Source: Salinimicrobium sediminis (GTDB taxonomy: Bacteria > Bacteroidota > Bacteroidia > Flavobacteriales > Flavobacteriaceae). Taken from it: a DNA stretch of 64,000 bases. Numbering within the stretch: position 1 is the stretch's first letter; each line of letters opens with the position of its first letter. The notes beneath the pieces are model-generated. The model worked only from the letters and a program-made list of their open reading frames with translations. It did no database searches and was not told the origin of the DNA. Made by a program: the position numbers and the translations under genes. Shown here one piece after another: positions 17,026-25,636 of this stretch. The stretch is taken from positions 1,612,001 to 1,676,000 of the forward strand of contig NZ_OCMF01000001.1 of assembly GCF_900215295.1 (NCBI RefSeq). The letters run 5' to 3'.

Positions 17026-19041
17026 TTATTTTAACCGGAAAGCCCCTTTGTCGGCGGTATAGTGAAAAGGAATTTGGTGCTCCCGGGCGGTTTTCTGCCA
17101 TTTAGCAACGATAGATCTGTAATTACTGCCATCGGCAATTATCACTGAAGGCTTTACCCGCTCCAACACTCGTACCAGGTTGATCTTTGGACTGTTACTT
17201 AGCAGTAAGTGATTTTGCTGCGGAATTTGCTGCGGAAGGATTCCTGTGCTGTCCAGCAGGATCAAAAAATAGCCTTTTTGAAGATATAAATTCTGAAGTG
17301 TTTTTTGCTCAACTTCCGAAATATCCTCCCCAACTTTATAATTTTTGATTATAGCCAAATCCTCCACCGCACCTGAAGAATTGTGGTAAAGCTGCAATTT
17401 ATTTTCTTCAGATCTCCCGATCATGGTGTTGCGGTTTCTGTGAAAGACTATCAGTTCCTCTTTTGTCTTCACCTGCTGGACAACATACACTGTCTGAATT
17501 ATAATTACAGATGATAACACCGCCAGAATTTTTCTGTAGCTGAAGTTCTTCAATAACAGGAAAGTCAGAAAAATTATTAGATACCAGGCCCAAACTTCCG
17601 GCAGGCTGAAAGTTATATCCCTGAATAGAAATTTTTCCTGCGAAGCTATTACTTCAACGGTCGTGTTAAGCACAGAGATGATGAACTCGTAAGCTTTGAC
17701 AATGAAAGAAGGTAAGAGTTCGGCCAACGCTAAAATGAGCACCAGCACGCCCAAAATAAGAATTATCCCCAGGAATGGTAGAATAATAAGGTTGGAGAGG
17801 AAAAAGAGTCCGGGGAATTGATGAAAATAATACAAGCTAAGGGGTAAAACTCCCATTTGTGCGGCTATGGTTACTGTGAGCAGATCCCAAAAATATTTTC
17901 CGGTTCTGTTGGAAGGCTCCCATAGTTCCAGCAGCAGCGGCCTTTGCAATACAATGGAGATCACAGCAGCATAACTTAGTTGAAATCCCACTTCAAAGAT
18001 CCACTGCGGCTTGATGAGCAACAGCAGCATTAATGATAGAAAAACTGAATTCAGAGTACCGGTGCGGCGTTTGATCTGCATCCCCACCGCAACAAAGCTG
18101 AACATAGTCACCGCACGCACCACCGACGGGGACAGCCCTGCCAGTACTGCAAATCCCCAAAGACAGAGGATTACCAGCAAAGTCTTCAGGAATTTACCTT
18201 TTTTGAATCTGTCAAATGGAGAAAACAACCAATTGAGAATTAGAAGAATGATCCCCACATGCAGCCCTGAAACAGCCAAAATATGAACAGCCCCTGCTGC
18301 GGCGAAGTTGTTATAGGTTTCGGTTGAAATATCCTGTTTCTGCCCCAGGAGCAGTGCCTGGACGATTGCCAGCTCTTCAGCTCCAAAATTCCTCTTCTGT
18401 AATGCCGTCGTTATCTGCTTCCGGAGTTTTGCGGCGGTTGTCTGGAGATCTGAACTTTCACCCGAAACCTGCCTGTAAGCTCCGTTTCTAAGGTTGATTT
18501 GCCTGTAAACTCCTTTCCTGCTCATGAATTCAGCATAATCGAACTGATGAGGATTAACAGGAGCGGGGATAACTTCAGGAGGTGCGGAAACCATGATTTC
18601 TTCCCCTTCCAAAAATGGCATTTTTAGAGAATCTTTCGGGTGTAGCAGGAGCACCTTTCCATGGGTGCCACGATCGTTTACTGAAACAACCTCAGCAATG
18701 AATTTGTGATTGTAGAGATCCGGCTTCAGGGATTCCTTGATGCGGAGCTGCAGGAGGGGAAATTCTTCCGAAGAAATTAAGTTTAAATAATGCCTTGGCT
18801 GATTTTGCGGAAGATTAAGGCTGGTAACGAAAATTCCGAGGATAAAGAAGAGGAGGAAAGTGCAACTTCCGAAGAAAGCATCGGGGAATAATATCTTTTT
18901 GGCACGAAAATATCCCACCACGAATAACAACAGCCCAAACAGGAGGGCCAAAAATGCCATTTTAAGGGGCAGTTCCAGGTAAAATCCAATGCTTGTGCCC
19001 AGAAAAAGTACAAGGCAAAGTCGAATGATAGCGGTGTTCAA
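17026..19041 (-). CDS. comEC: ComEC/Rec2 family competence channel protein
   Basis: 671 residues. It begins with two or three TM segments and a DUF4131 OB-like domain (about 95-200). The Competence domain follows (about 230-500) with the hallmark HILAVSGLHVGII near residue 252 and many hydrophobic segments. The C-terminal 130 residues fold is unclear and no HxHxDH metal motif of the beta-lactamase-like nuclease domain is seen, which is common in Bacteroidota members. It would translocate single-stranded DNA through the inner membrane. It is the last gene of a minus-strand series with the NlpC/P60 gene 36 bases upstream. Confidence 0.88.
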   Translation of the reverse strand: MNTAIIRLCLVLFLGTSIGFYLELPLKMAFLALLFGLLLFVVGYFRAKKILFPDAFFGSCTFLLFFILGIFVTSLNLPQNQPRHYLNLISSEEFPLLQLRIKESLKPDLYNHKFIAEVVSVNDRGTHGKVLLLHPKDSLKMPFLEGEEIMVSAPPEVIPAPVNPHQFDYAEFMSRKGVYRQINLRNGAYRQVSGESSDLQTTAAKLRKQITTALQKRNFGAEELAIVQALLLGQKQDISTETYNNFAAAGAVHILAVSGLHVGIILLILNWLFSPFDRFKKGKFLKTLLVILCLWGFAVLAGLSPSVVRAVTMFSFVAVGMQIKRRTGTLNSVFLSLMLLLLIKPQWIFEVGFQLSYAAVISIVLQRPLLLELWEPSNRTGKYFWDLLTVTIAAQMGVLPLSLYYFHQFPGLFFLSNLIILPFLGIILILGVLVLILALAELLPSFIVKAYEFIISVLNTTVEVIASQEKFLFRDITFSLPEVWAWYLIIFLTFLLLKNFSYRKILAVLSSVIIIQTVYVVQQVKTKEELIVFHRNRNTMIGRSEENKLQLYHNSSGAVEDLAIIKNYKVGEDISEVEQKTLQNLYLQKGYFLILLDSTGILPQQIPQQNHLLLSNSPKINLVRVLERVKPSVIIADGSNYRSIVAKWQKTAREHQIPFHYTADKGAFRLK

Positions 19042-19077
19042 TTAATTATTTCCCAAGGTTTTACCTAAGATAATAAT

Positions 19078-19629
19078 TTAAAGAATGCGACGGGCCATTA
19101 CAAAATGATCGCGCCAGTAATTTTCGTTAAGGGCAGAGACTATGACGCCGCGGGAGGTGCTGGAGTGAATAAAAAAGATCTGGTCGCCTTCAAGTTCAAC
19201 TACCAAACCCACATGATTTATGACTTTTTTGCGTCTGTCTGTCTTAAAAAAGAGCAGATCGCCTGTCTTCACCTGTCCAAGGTCAAGTTCTTCTCCCAGG
19301 AGCGCCATATCACGGGAAGAACGTGGAAGAGCGATCTCCTGCGTGAGAAATGCGGTATAGACAAGCCCGGAGCAGTCCATTCCTTCTGGTGTTGTGCCTC
19401 CATATTTATATTTAGTACCTAAAAACTGCATGGCATGATCTATAATGCTGAATTCTTCCCGGGAAATTTCAGGCTCATCTTCGATTTCAACAAAATCCGG
19501 AAGGGATGCATACTCCTGTTTTTGTAAAGAGGATTGTTCTTCCGAAGTTGGGGAAGTGACCGGCTTCCTTGCGCCACAGGAGGTAAAGAAAAAAATGAAG
19601 ACCAAAAATGTCACTTTTAAGACTCTCAT
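19078..19629 (-). CDS. NlpC/P60 (C40) peptidoglycan hydrolase lipoprotein
   Basis: 183 residues with lipobox FTSC (Cys18), a linker, then a C40 domain with catalytic Cys86 in MDCSGLV, His139 in NHVGLV and His155 in FFIHSS. It cleaves within peptide stems of murein (D-Glu-meso-Dap bond in characterised relatives). It overlaps lpxB by four bases and is therefore translated with it. The remaining surE-lpxB-comEC neighbours give no more precise role. Confidence 0.9.
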   Translation of the reverse strand: MRVLKVTFLVFIFFFTSCGARKPVTSPTSEEQSSLQKQEYASLPDFVEIEDEPEISREEFSIIDHAMQFLGTKYKYGGTTPEGMDCSGLVYTAFLTQEIALPRSSRDMALLGEELDLGQVKTGDLLFFKTDRRKKVINHVGLVVELEGDQIFFIHSSTSRGVIVSALNENYWRDHFVMARRIL

Positions 19630-20744
19630 GATGCTGATATTTTTTGGTAAATAAGTTGTGCAGTCTTTTCACTGGCTCCTTTGCCGCCAAGTTTTTGCTC
19701 CAGTTCATAATAATCGCTGAAGATCTTTTTTCTGTGGTCCTTATTCAGTATTCTGGCCAGTTCTTTTTTCAGGTTCTTCCGGTTAAGATCATTCTGGATA
19801 AGCTCTTTAACTACTTCCCGATCCATTATGAGGTTTACCAGGGAGATGTAATCAAGATTAATGACGCGTTTCGCGATCTGGTATGAGATGAAATTACCTT
19901 TGTAACAGACTACTTCCGGCACTTTTAAAAGTGCGGTTTCCAGGGTGGCAGTGCCCGAGGTGACCAATGCTGCAGTAGAGATTTCCAGCACGTCATAGGT
20001 TTTGTTCATCACCAGATGGACGTTCTTCTTTTTTATAAAGGGTTTATAGAATTCCCTTTCCTGGCTAGGTGCTCCGGCGATCACAAATTGATAATTCTTA
20101 AAATCATCGGTCACGCTTAGCATGATCTCCAGCATTTTTGAGATCTCCTGTTTTCTGCTTCCGGGTAGTAGAGCGATCACCGGCCTTTCATCCAGGTTAT
20201 ACTCTTTCTTAATTTTTTCTACATCTACAGGGGACCTGTCGGCAATAGCGTCGATAAGCGGATGACCTACAAAATTGACTTTGTATTTATGTTTATCTTC
20301 ATAAAACTCCTTTTCAAAAGGCAGGATCACATACATCTCATCAATATCCCGCCGAATGTCCTTGATCCTGTTTTCTTTCCAGGCCCAGATCTGCGGAGAG
20401 ATATAAAAATGAGTTTGATAACCTTCTTTTCTTGCCCATTTTGCAATGCGAAGGTTGAATCCAGGGTAATCAACGAAAATGATCACAGCGGGATCCCAGG
20501 ATTTTATATCGTCTTTACAGAAGGAAATGTTTCTAAGGATGGTGCGTAGATTCATGAGCACTTCGGCGAAGCCCATAAAGGCGAGATCACGGTAATGTTT
20601 TACGGGTTTACCACCTTCAGCTTCCATAAGATCCCCGCCCCAGAATCTGAATTTTGCATTGGGATCGGTCTTCCTTAGCGCCTTCATCAAATTGGCCGCG
20701 TGCAGATCTCCTGAAGCTTCTCCTGCTATGATGTAGTACTTCAT
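19626..20744 (-). CDS. lpxB: Lipid-A-disaccharide synthase
   Basis: 372 residues, a GT19 glycosyltransferase that joins UDP-2,3-diacylglucosamine and lipid X to make the lipid A disaccharide. Conserved stretches are the N-terminal AGEASGDLHAANLM (residues 6-19), the MGFAEVL segment, YISPQIWAWKENR, LLPGSRKQEI near residue 194 and the TSGTATLETALL nucleotide-sugar site near 262. Full length. Directly abuts the small membrane-protein gene upstream (adjacent bases 20744/20745). Confidence 0.95.
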   Translation of the reverse strand: MKYYIIAGEASGDLHAANLMKALRKTDPNAKFRFWGGDLMEAEGGKPVKHYRDLAFMGFAEVLMNLRTILRNISFCKDDIKSWDPAVIIFVDYPGFNLRIAKWARKEGYQTHFYISPQIWAWKENRIKDIRRDIDEMYVILPFEKEFYEDKHKYKVNFVGHPLIDAIADRSPVDVEKIKKEYNLDERPVIALLPGSRKQEISKMLEIMLSVTDDFKNYQFVIAGAPSQEREFYKPFIKKKNVHLVMNKTYDVLEISTAALVTSGTATLETALLKVPEVVCYKGNFISYQIAKRVINLDYISLVNLIMDREVVKELIQNDLNRKNLKKELARILNKDHRKKIFSDYYELEQKLGGKGASEKTAQLIYQKISAS

Positions 20745-21026
20745 TTACACCAGCTTTATTATGGCAATGACCAGAGCGGCAACGATGGAAGCCATCAATA
20801 CTCCGCGTGCCCTGTACGTCATTTCCTTTTTGAGAAAAACGAAAAATGGAAGGAAATTAAGAATAGCACCTGCCGTGATCAAAGTGCCTATAAAATCCCC
20901 TTTTACAGACTCTTGAAGCGTTTCTAAGATGGGAAGTTCAGAAAATATTAGGATATAGATCAACATCCCTAAAAGGTTGGTGCCTATGCCTGTCAAAAAT
21001 CCTATGAAGATCTCCTTTTTAATCAT
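20745..21026 (-). CDS. Small three-helix membrane protein of the surE-lpxB operon
   Basis: 93 residues with three hydrophobic segments (about 7-28, 46-63, 75-92) and short charged loops (FLKKEMTYRARG). It overlaps surE by eight bases and abuts lpxB with no gap, so expression is tied to both. Family not recognised. The position between a nucleotidase and lipid A synthesis is suggestive of an envelope role but nothing in the sequence proves it. Confidence 0.75.
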   Translation of the reverse strand: MIKKEIFIGFLTGIGTNLLGMLIYILIFSELPILETLQESVKGDFIGTLITAGAILNFLPFFVFLKKEMTYRARGVLMASIVAALVIAIIKLV

Positions 21027-21801
21027 TGAGATCCCAGCTGTTTAGGTCCTTTAAAAATCTGTGCGCAGTAAGATCGAATTGGACGGGAACTACAGAAACA
21101 TATCCCTGAGAAAGTGCGTGCTCATCGCTGTCTTCACCTTCATCTTCGTTGACGAACCTGCCGGAAAGCCAGTAATAATCCCGTCCCTGCGGATTTGTCC
21201 TTTTGTCGAATTCTTCCTCCCAGCGCGCGTTGGCCTGTCTGCAAACTTTGATCCCTTTGATCTCTGATTCCTTTAACTTCGGAAGGTTCACGTTTAAGAC
21301 CACCCCTTGGGGCAATCCATGTTTCAGAACCTGTTTGGTAATGCGCTTTACAAATTTTTTGCTGGGTTCAAAATCGGCAGTCAGGGAATAGTCCAGCAAG
21401 GAAAAACCAATGGCCGGAATACCTTCAATCCCTGCTTCTACTGCAGCACTCATGGTGCCGGAATAGATCACGTTGATCGAGGAATTAGAGCCGTGATTGA
21501 TCCCGCTTACACATAGATCGGGTTTGCGGTGGAGGATCTCCTGGGTAGCGATCTTCACACAGTCGGCGGGAGTGCCCGAACAACTGTACTCCTTATGTTT
21601 ATAATTTTCTTTTACCGTAACCGGATCACAAAAGAGTGTGTCGCTAATGGTGATCGCATGCCCCATTCCGCTTTGGGGGCTATCTGGAGCTACCACGATC
21701 ACATCTCCCAATTGTTTCATCACATCGATAAGAGCTCTTATTCCGGGGGCGGTTATTCCGTCATCATTTGTTACTAAGATCAGCGGTTTTTCCTGCGACA
21801 T
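21019..21801 (-). CDS. surE: 5'/3'-nucleotidase SurE
   Basis: 260 residues, a metal-dependent nucleoside monophosphate phosphatase of the cytoplasm. The metal ligands are visible as Asp13-Asp14 in LVTNDDGI, Ser44 in SPQSGMGHA and Asn102 in SGINHGSNSS. PADCVKIA is also typical. First gene of the surE-membrane protein-lpxB-NlpC-comEC series; divergent from the Prc-type protease with 125 bases between. No clear TAnnTTTG box was found in front of it. Confidence 0.94.
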   Translation of the reverse strand: MSQEKPLILVTNDDGITAPGIRALIDVMKQLGDVIVVAPDSPQSGMGHAITISDTLFCDPVTVKENYKHKEYSCSGTPADCVKIATQEILHRKPDLCVSGINHGSNSSINVIYSGTMSAAVEAGIEGIPAIGFSLLDYSLTADFEPSKKFVKRITKQVLKHGLPQGVVLNVNLPKLKESEIKGIKVCRQANARWEEEFDKRTNPQGRDYYWLSGRFVNEDEGEDSDEHALSQGYVSVVPVQFDLTAHRFLKDLNSWDLND

Positions 21802-21892
21802 TGTGAAAATTTTATGGCTGCTAAATTAAATTAAAATCCTGAGGAAAGCGTTATATTCGTAAATTAACAAAAATGCTTCTAACTTCATAAGT

Positions 21893-21908
21893 TGGCATAG
21901 TTTTTACT
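21893..21908 (+). promoter_or_regulatory. Possible sigma-54-like promoter before the C-terminal processing protease
   Basis: The stretch TGGCATAGTTTTTACT resembles the -24/-12 pattern TGGCA..N..TTGCT with the -24 element intact but TTTAC in place of TTTGC. It ends 18 bases before the first ATG. Weak evidence; the alternative is a chance match. Confidence 0.3.
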
Positions 21909-21926
21909 GTACAACAGGTATACTTA

Positions 21927-24080
21927 ATGATGAAAATACATAGCATAATGAGAAGGAATTATAAACTACTGGTGTTGGTATTGCTCTTTGCTGCGGCTTC
22001 ATGCAGTTTTACCACAAAAACATTTAATGACCCCAATAAAGACAAGACTTTAATTGAGCTGATCACTTATGTGCTGCAAAATGGTCATTACGATGCCAAA
22101 GAGGTTAATGATTCTTTTTCTGCCGAAGTTTATAAAGATTACCTGGAAGCCCTTGATCCTTTAAAGAGGTACTTCTATGCGAGTGATATCGAAGAATTCA
22201 AACAGTATGAAACTTTGATTGATGATGAGATCAAAAATTCTGAGATCAATTTTTTTGACCTCACCCACACCCGCCTTGTTCAACGCATGAAGGAGGCAGA
22301 AGGGATGTACCATGAAATCCTGGAGACTCCTTTTGACTTCAGCAAAAAAGAAGTTTTAGATACAGATTACAGCAAGCGTGGTTATGTAAATAATGAAAAG
22401 GAGATGCGTGAGCGTTGGAGAAAACAACTGAAGTTTTCGGCTGTATCGAATTTTTATGACAAAAAGAAAGAACAGGAGCAGGAAGTAAAAAATAATCCGG
22501 AACATAAGATAAAGAGTGATACCGAACTTGAAAAAGAAGCCAGAGAGCTTACTCTCAATTCGCTTGAAGAATACTTTGATTTCAGCAATGATCTTGAGCG
22601 TAAAGACTGGTTCTCTGTTTATGTAAATGCTATTGTAGAAGAATTTGACCCTCACACCTTTTATTTTGCACCCCAGGACAAGGATCGCTTTGATATGGCG
22701 ATGAGTGGAAAACTGGAAGGAATTGGAGCCAGACTTCAAAAGAAAAATGACAATGTGAAAATTGTTGAAGTGATCTCCGGAGGTCCCGCCTGGAGAGGAG
22801 AAGAAGTTGAAGTTGGCGATGAAATTATCAAAGTAAAGCAGGAAGATGAAAAAGAAGCTGTAAGTGTGGTGGGTATGCGTCTTGATGATGCGGTTAATCT
22901 TATAAAGGGTCCTAAAGGATCTAAAGTTACCCTCACCCTTAAGAAAGTAGACGGTACTATTAAAGATGTAAAGATCACGCGGGATATCGTAGAGATCGAA
23001 GAGACCTACGCAAAAGCTGCAATGGTGGAAAAAAATAATCGCATGTATGGAGTGATCAACCTGCCAAAGTTCTACTTTGATATGGATAATTATTCTGAAA
23101 GAAATGCGGCTTCAGATGTTAAGAAAGAGATCATACGACTTAAGAAAGAAGGAATGGACGGTTTGGTGCTTGACCTTCGGAATAACGGAGGAGGCTCACT
23201 GAAGACCGTGGTGGACATCGCCGGTTTATTTATAAAGGAAGGCCCTATAGTCCAGGTAAAATCAAAGCTTGACGGGCAGGAAGTATTGAAGGATAACGAT
23301 CCTTCCATACTTTGGGATGGACCACTCGTGATCCTTGTTAATGAACTTTCAGCCTCGGCTTCAGAGATTCTTGCAGCTGCGATGCAGGATTATAAAAGAG
23401 CAATTGTAATTGGAAGTAAGCAAACCTATGGTAAAGGTACTGTACAAAATGTGCTTGACCTTAACCGATGGGTGAGAAATAATGACCTCGGTGATCTTGG
23501 AGCTTTAAAGATCACTACCCAAAAGTTTTATAGGGTGAACGGAGGATCTACACAACTTGAAGGTGTGAAAAGTGATGTAGTGGTGCCAGATCGCTATTCT
23601 TTTATTGACATAGGAGAAAAAGATCAGGAGAACCCGCTGCCATGGGATCAGATCGAACCGGCTTCTTATAAGATCTGGGAGGGTTATATTGATTTTGAGG
23701 AAACTTTGGAGAACAGTAAAGTAAGAATGGCTCAAAACTCTAATATTGAACTTATTAGGGAGAATGCTGAATGGATTAGAGATCAAAGAAATAATACTTT
23801 ATTTCCGCTTAATTATGAAGATTACAGCAAAGAAATGGAGTTGAATGAGGAGCAGGCAAAGAAATTTGACCAGATATCTGAATACCAATCCAATCTTACT
23901 TATAATTCCCTGCCATATGAAAAAGAACTTTTTTCCGTAGATACTACATTGGCAGAAAAAAGAGAAAGATGGCACAAAAGTTTGAGCAGTGACCTCTATA
24001 TGGAGGAAGCAGTGAACGTGCTGGAGGATCTAAAGATGAACAACATCAAGAAATCAGGGGTTGCAAATATTAAAAATTAA
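21927..24080 (+). CDS. Carboxy-terminal processing peptidase (Prc/Tsp, S41A)
   Basis: 717 residues, a lipoprotein (lipobox AASC) with an N-terminal helical domain (about 35-240), a PDZ domain (about 250-335) and an S41 catalytic core. The Ser/Lys dyad lies in NELSASASE (Ser477) and YGKGTVQ (Lys503). The C-terminal DUF3340-like helical part includes KRERWHKSL. It degrades proteins with unstructured hydrophobic C termini in the periplasm and may trim murein hydrolases. Two starts are possible: 21927 or 21948 (MRRNYKLL); the latter gives a more normal signal peptide. Confidence 0.93.
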   Translation: MMKIHSIMRRNYKLLVLVLLFAAASCSFTTKTFNDPNKDKTLIELITYVLQNGHYDAKEVNDSFSAEVYKDYLEALDPLKRYFYASDIEEFKQYETLIDDEIKNSEINFFDLTHTRLVQRMKEAEGMYHEILETPFDFSKKEVLDTDYSKRGYVNNEKEMRERWRKQLKFSAVSNFYDKKKEQEQEVKNNPEHKIKSDTELEKEARELTLNSLEEYFDFSNDLERKDWFSVYVNAIVEEFDPHTFYFAPQDKDRFDMAMSGKLEGIGARLQKKNDNVKIVEVISGGPAWRGEEVEVGDEIIKVKQEDEKEAVSVVGMRLDDAVNLIKGPKGSKVTLTLKKVDGTIKDVKITRDIVEIEETYAKAAMVEKNNRMYGVINLPKFYFDMDNYSERNAASDVKKEIIRLKKEGMDGLVLDLRNNGGGSLKTVVDIAGLFIKEGPIVQVKSKLDGQEVLKDNDPSILWDGPLVILVNELSASASEILAAAMQDYKRAIVIGSKQTYGKGTVQNVLDLNRWVRNNDLGDLGALKITTQKFYRVNGGSTQLEGVKSDVVVPDRYSFIDIGEKDQENPLPWDQIEPASYKIWEGYIDFEETLENSKVRMAQNSNIELIRENAEWIRDQRNNTLFPLNYEDYSKEMELNEEQAKKFDQISEYQSNLTYNSLPYEKELFSVDTTLAEKRERWHKSLSSDLYMEEAVNVLEDLKMNNIKKSGVANIKN

Positions 24081-24102
24081 CCTCTTGTTACATATAGTAT
24101 CC

Positions 24103-24133
24103 AAAAAGGGCCTTTAGAAAAGGCCCTTTTTTT
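24103..24133 (+). terminator. Intrinsic terminator after the Prc-type protease
   Basis: The stem AAAAGGGCCTTT pairs with AAAGGCCCTTTT across a two- to four-base loop and continues into TTTTTTT. GC core GGGCC/GGCCC is perfect. Confidence 0.85.
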
Positions 24134-24383
24134 ATGCTTTCAAGGGAGGGAATCTTAAATATGGAGTACTAATATAGAGTGATGAGATCTTGTCCTGACG
24201 TAGTTAATTTGCTCTAAGAAAAAGGAGGAAAGGCTCTTATAATTACGAAGCAGGGCCGATGTGCTTTCAAGGAGAAAGCATTAAAGAGCTGCCAGACATT
24301 AATAAAATTGAAGGTTGAAGTTGAGGCATGTAGTTCGGGTGATATAACCCGTTCTCAGCTAATTCAAAATGTTCAATACCGAA
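24134..24383 (+). other. Intergenic region with two small hairpins, no gene seen
   Basis: About 250 bases between the protease terminator and the rodA stop. Two inverted repeats are visible: TGCTTTC/GAAAGCA (24262-24268 with 24274-24280) and CGGGT/ACCCG (24336-24340 with 24347-24351). Neither has a T-run on the minus strand, so a rodA terminator is not clear. No open frame with a start and ribosome site was recognised on either strand. Confidence 0.5.
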
Positions 24384-25634
24384 TTACCAGAAGGACATTC
24401 TTTCAGCGTCAAGCTTGATAAAGATGAAGAGCAAAATAGTGAATCCCCACAAGCCTGATCCTCCATAGCTAAAGAAGGGCAGGGGGATCCCCACAGTAGG
24501 GAAAATTCCTATTACCATTCCTATATTTACGAAGAAGTGAATAAAAAGAATACCTGCCAGGCTGTAGCCATAAACCCTGTTGAACTGCGACTTTTGCCGC
24601 TCTGCCAGGTGGATAATGCGAAGCATGAGAAAAACGAAAAGAAACACCACTACAGAGCTTCCTATAAAACCCCATTCCTCACCTACGGTACTAAAAATGT
24701 AATCTGTATGTTGTTCCGGAACAAAATTCCCTTTTGTTTGGGTGCCTTCGGTCCAGCCTTTTCCAAACCAGCTCCCGCTTCCAATGGCAATTTCACTTTG
24801 ATTGGTATTGTATCCTATCCCGCGGTTATCTACTTCTTTACCCAGAACAATATTAAATCTATCCCGGTGTCTTTGCTCAAAAATGTTCTGAAAGATATAA
24901 TCTACTGAAAAGGAAAGTGCAACTGCTACTATTAGAATACTTAGATAAGCGATAGCTCCGGGTCTCTTCTTCTTTCGGAAGAAATATAAGAAAAGGACCA
25001 CTGCAGTAGATCCTAGCGCGACCCATACGGGGCCAAACACGAGGGTGAGTACAAATACCAGCACACCTATTGCTCCGGCAATGAGATACACCCCGGAAAG
25101 ACCTTCCCTGTAAAGCGGAAAAAAGAAGGCGGCATAGACCATGGCACTTCCGGCATCAGGTTGGGGGAGGATGATCAAAGCAGGTAAAGCAATTATAATA
25201 AAGGCCTTAAACTGGTCTCCAAGGTTTTTCATGTTGGTTTGAATGTCGCTAATGAATTTTGACAAAGCCAGGGCCGTCGCCACTTTAGCGAATTCAGCAG
25301 GCTGAATGGAAAATCCTCCAAAGGCATACCAGGAAGTCGCTCCGTTAATTGTCTTTCCGAAGAAGAACAATCCCAAAATTGATATTAGTGAAAAGATATA
25401 TATGATGCTGGAGAAGCGTTCATAAAACTTCGATTCCAGTGAAAGCAGAATAACGATAAGAAAAACGCTCAGGATGATCCACAACAATTGTTTGCCGTAG
25501 ATCTGGCTGAAATCAAAAATACCTGTTGCAGTATCATCAAGGGAAGCCGAATAGATATTCACCCACCCAATTATCACCAGTAAGAAATAAATTAATATAG
25601 AAAGCCAGTCGAACTGGGAAATAGTTTTTGACAT
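24384..25634 (-). CDS. rodA: Rod shape-determining protein RodA (SEDS glycosyltransferase)
   Basis: 416 residues with ten hydrophobic segments, a SEDS peptidoglycan polymerase of the elongasome. Typical elements are FGGFSIQPAEFAK near residue 109 and PQPDAGSAMVY (the Asp needed for activity), a large loop with the EQHTDYIFSTVGEEWGF motif near 286-302, and a C-terminal GIPLPFFSYGGSGL. It is the last gene of the mre operon; two bases separate it from the PBP2 gene, its enzymatic partner. Confidence 0.95.
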   Translation of the reverse strand: MSKTISQFDWLSILIYFLLVIIGWVNIYSASLDDTATGIFDFSQIYGKQLLWIILSVFLIVILLSLESKFYERFSSIIYIFSLISILGLFFFGKTINGATSWYAFGGFSIQPAEFAKVATALALSKFISDIQTNMKNLGDQFKAFIIIALPALIILPQPDAGSAMVYAAFFFPLYREGLSGVYLIAGAIGVLVFVLTLVFGPVWVALGSTAVVLFLYFFRKKKRPGAIAYLSILIVAVALSFSVDYIFQNIFEQRHRDRFNIVLGKEVDNRGIGYNTNQSEIAIGSGSWFGKGWTEGTQTKGNFVPEQHTDYIFSTVGEEWGFIGSSVVVFLFVFLMLRIIHLAERQKSQFNRVYGYSLAGILFIHFFVNIGMVIGIFPTVGIPLPFFSYGGSGLWGFTILLFIFIKLDAERMSFW

Positions 25635-25636
25635 AA

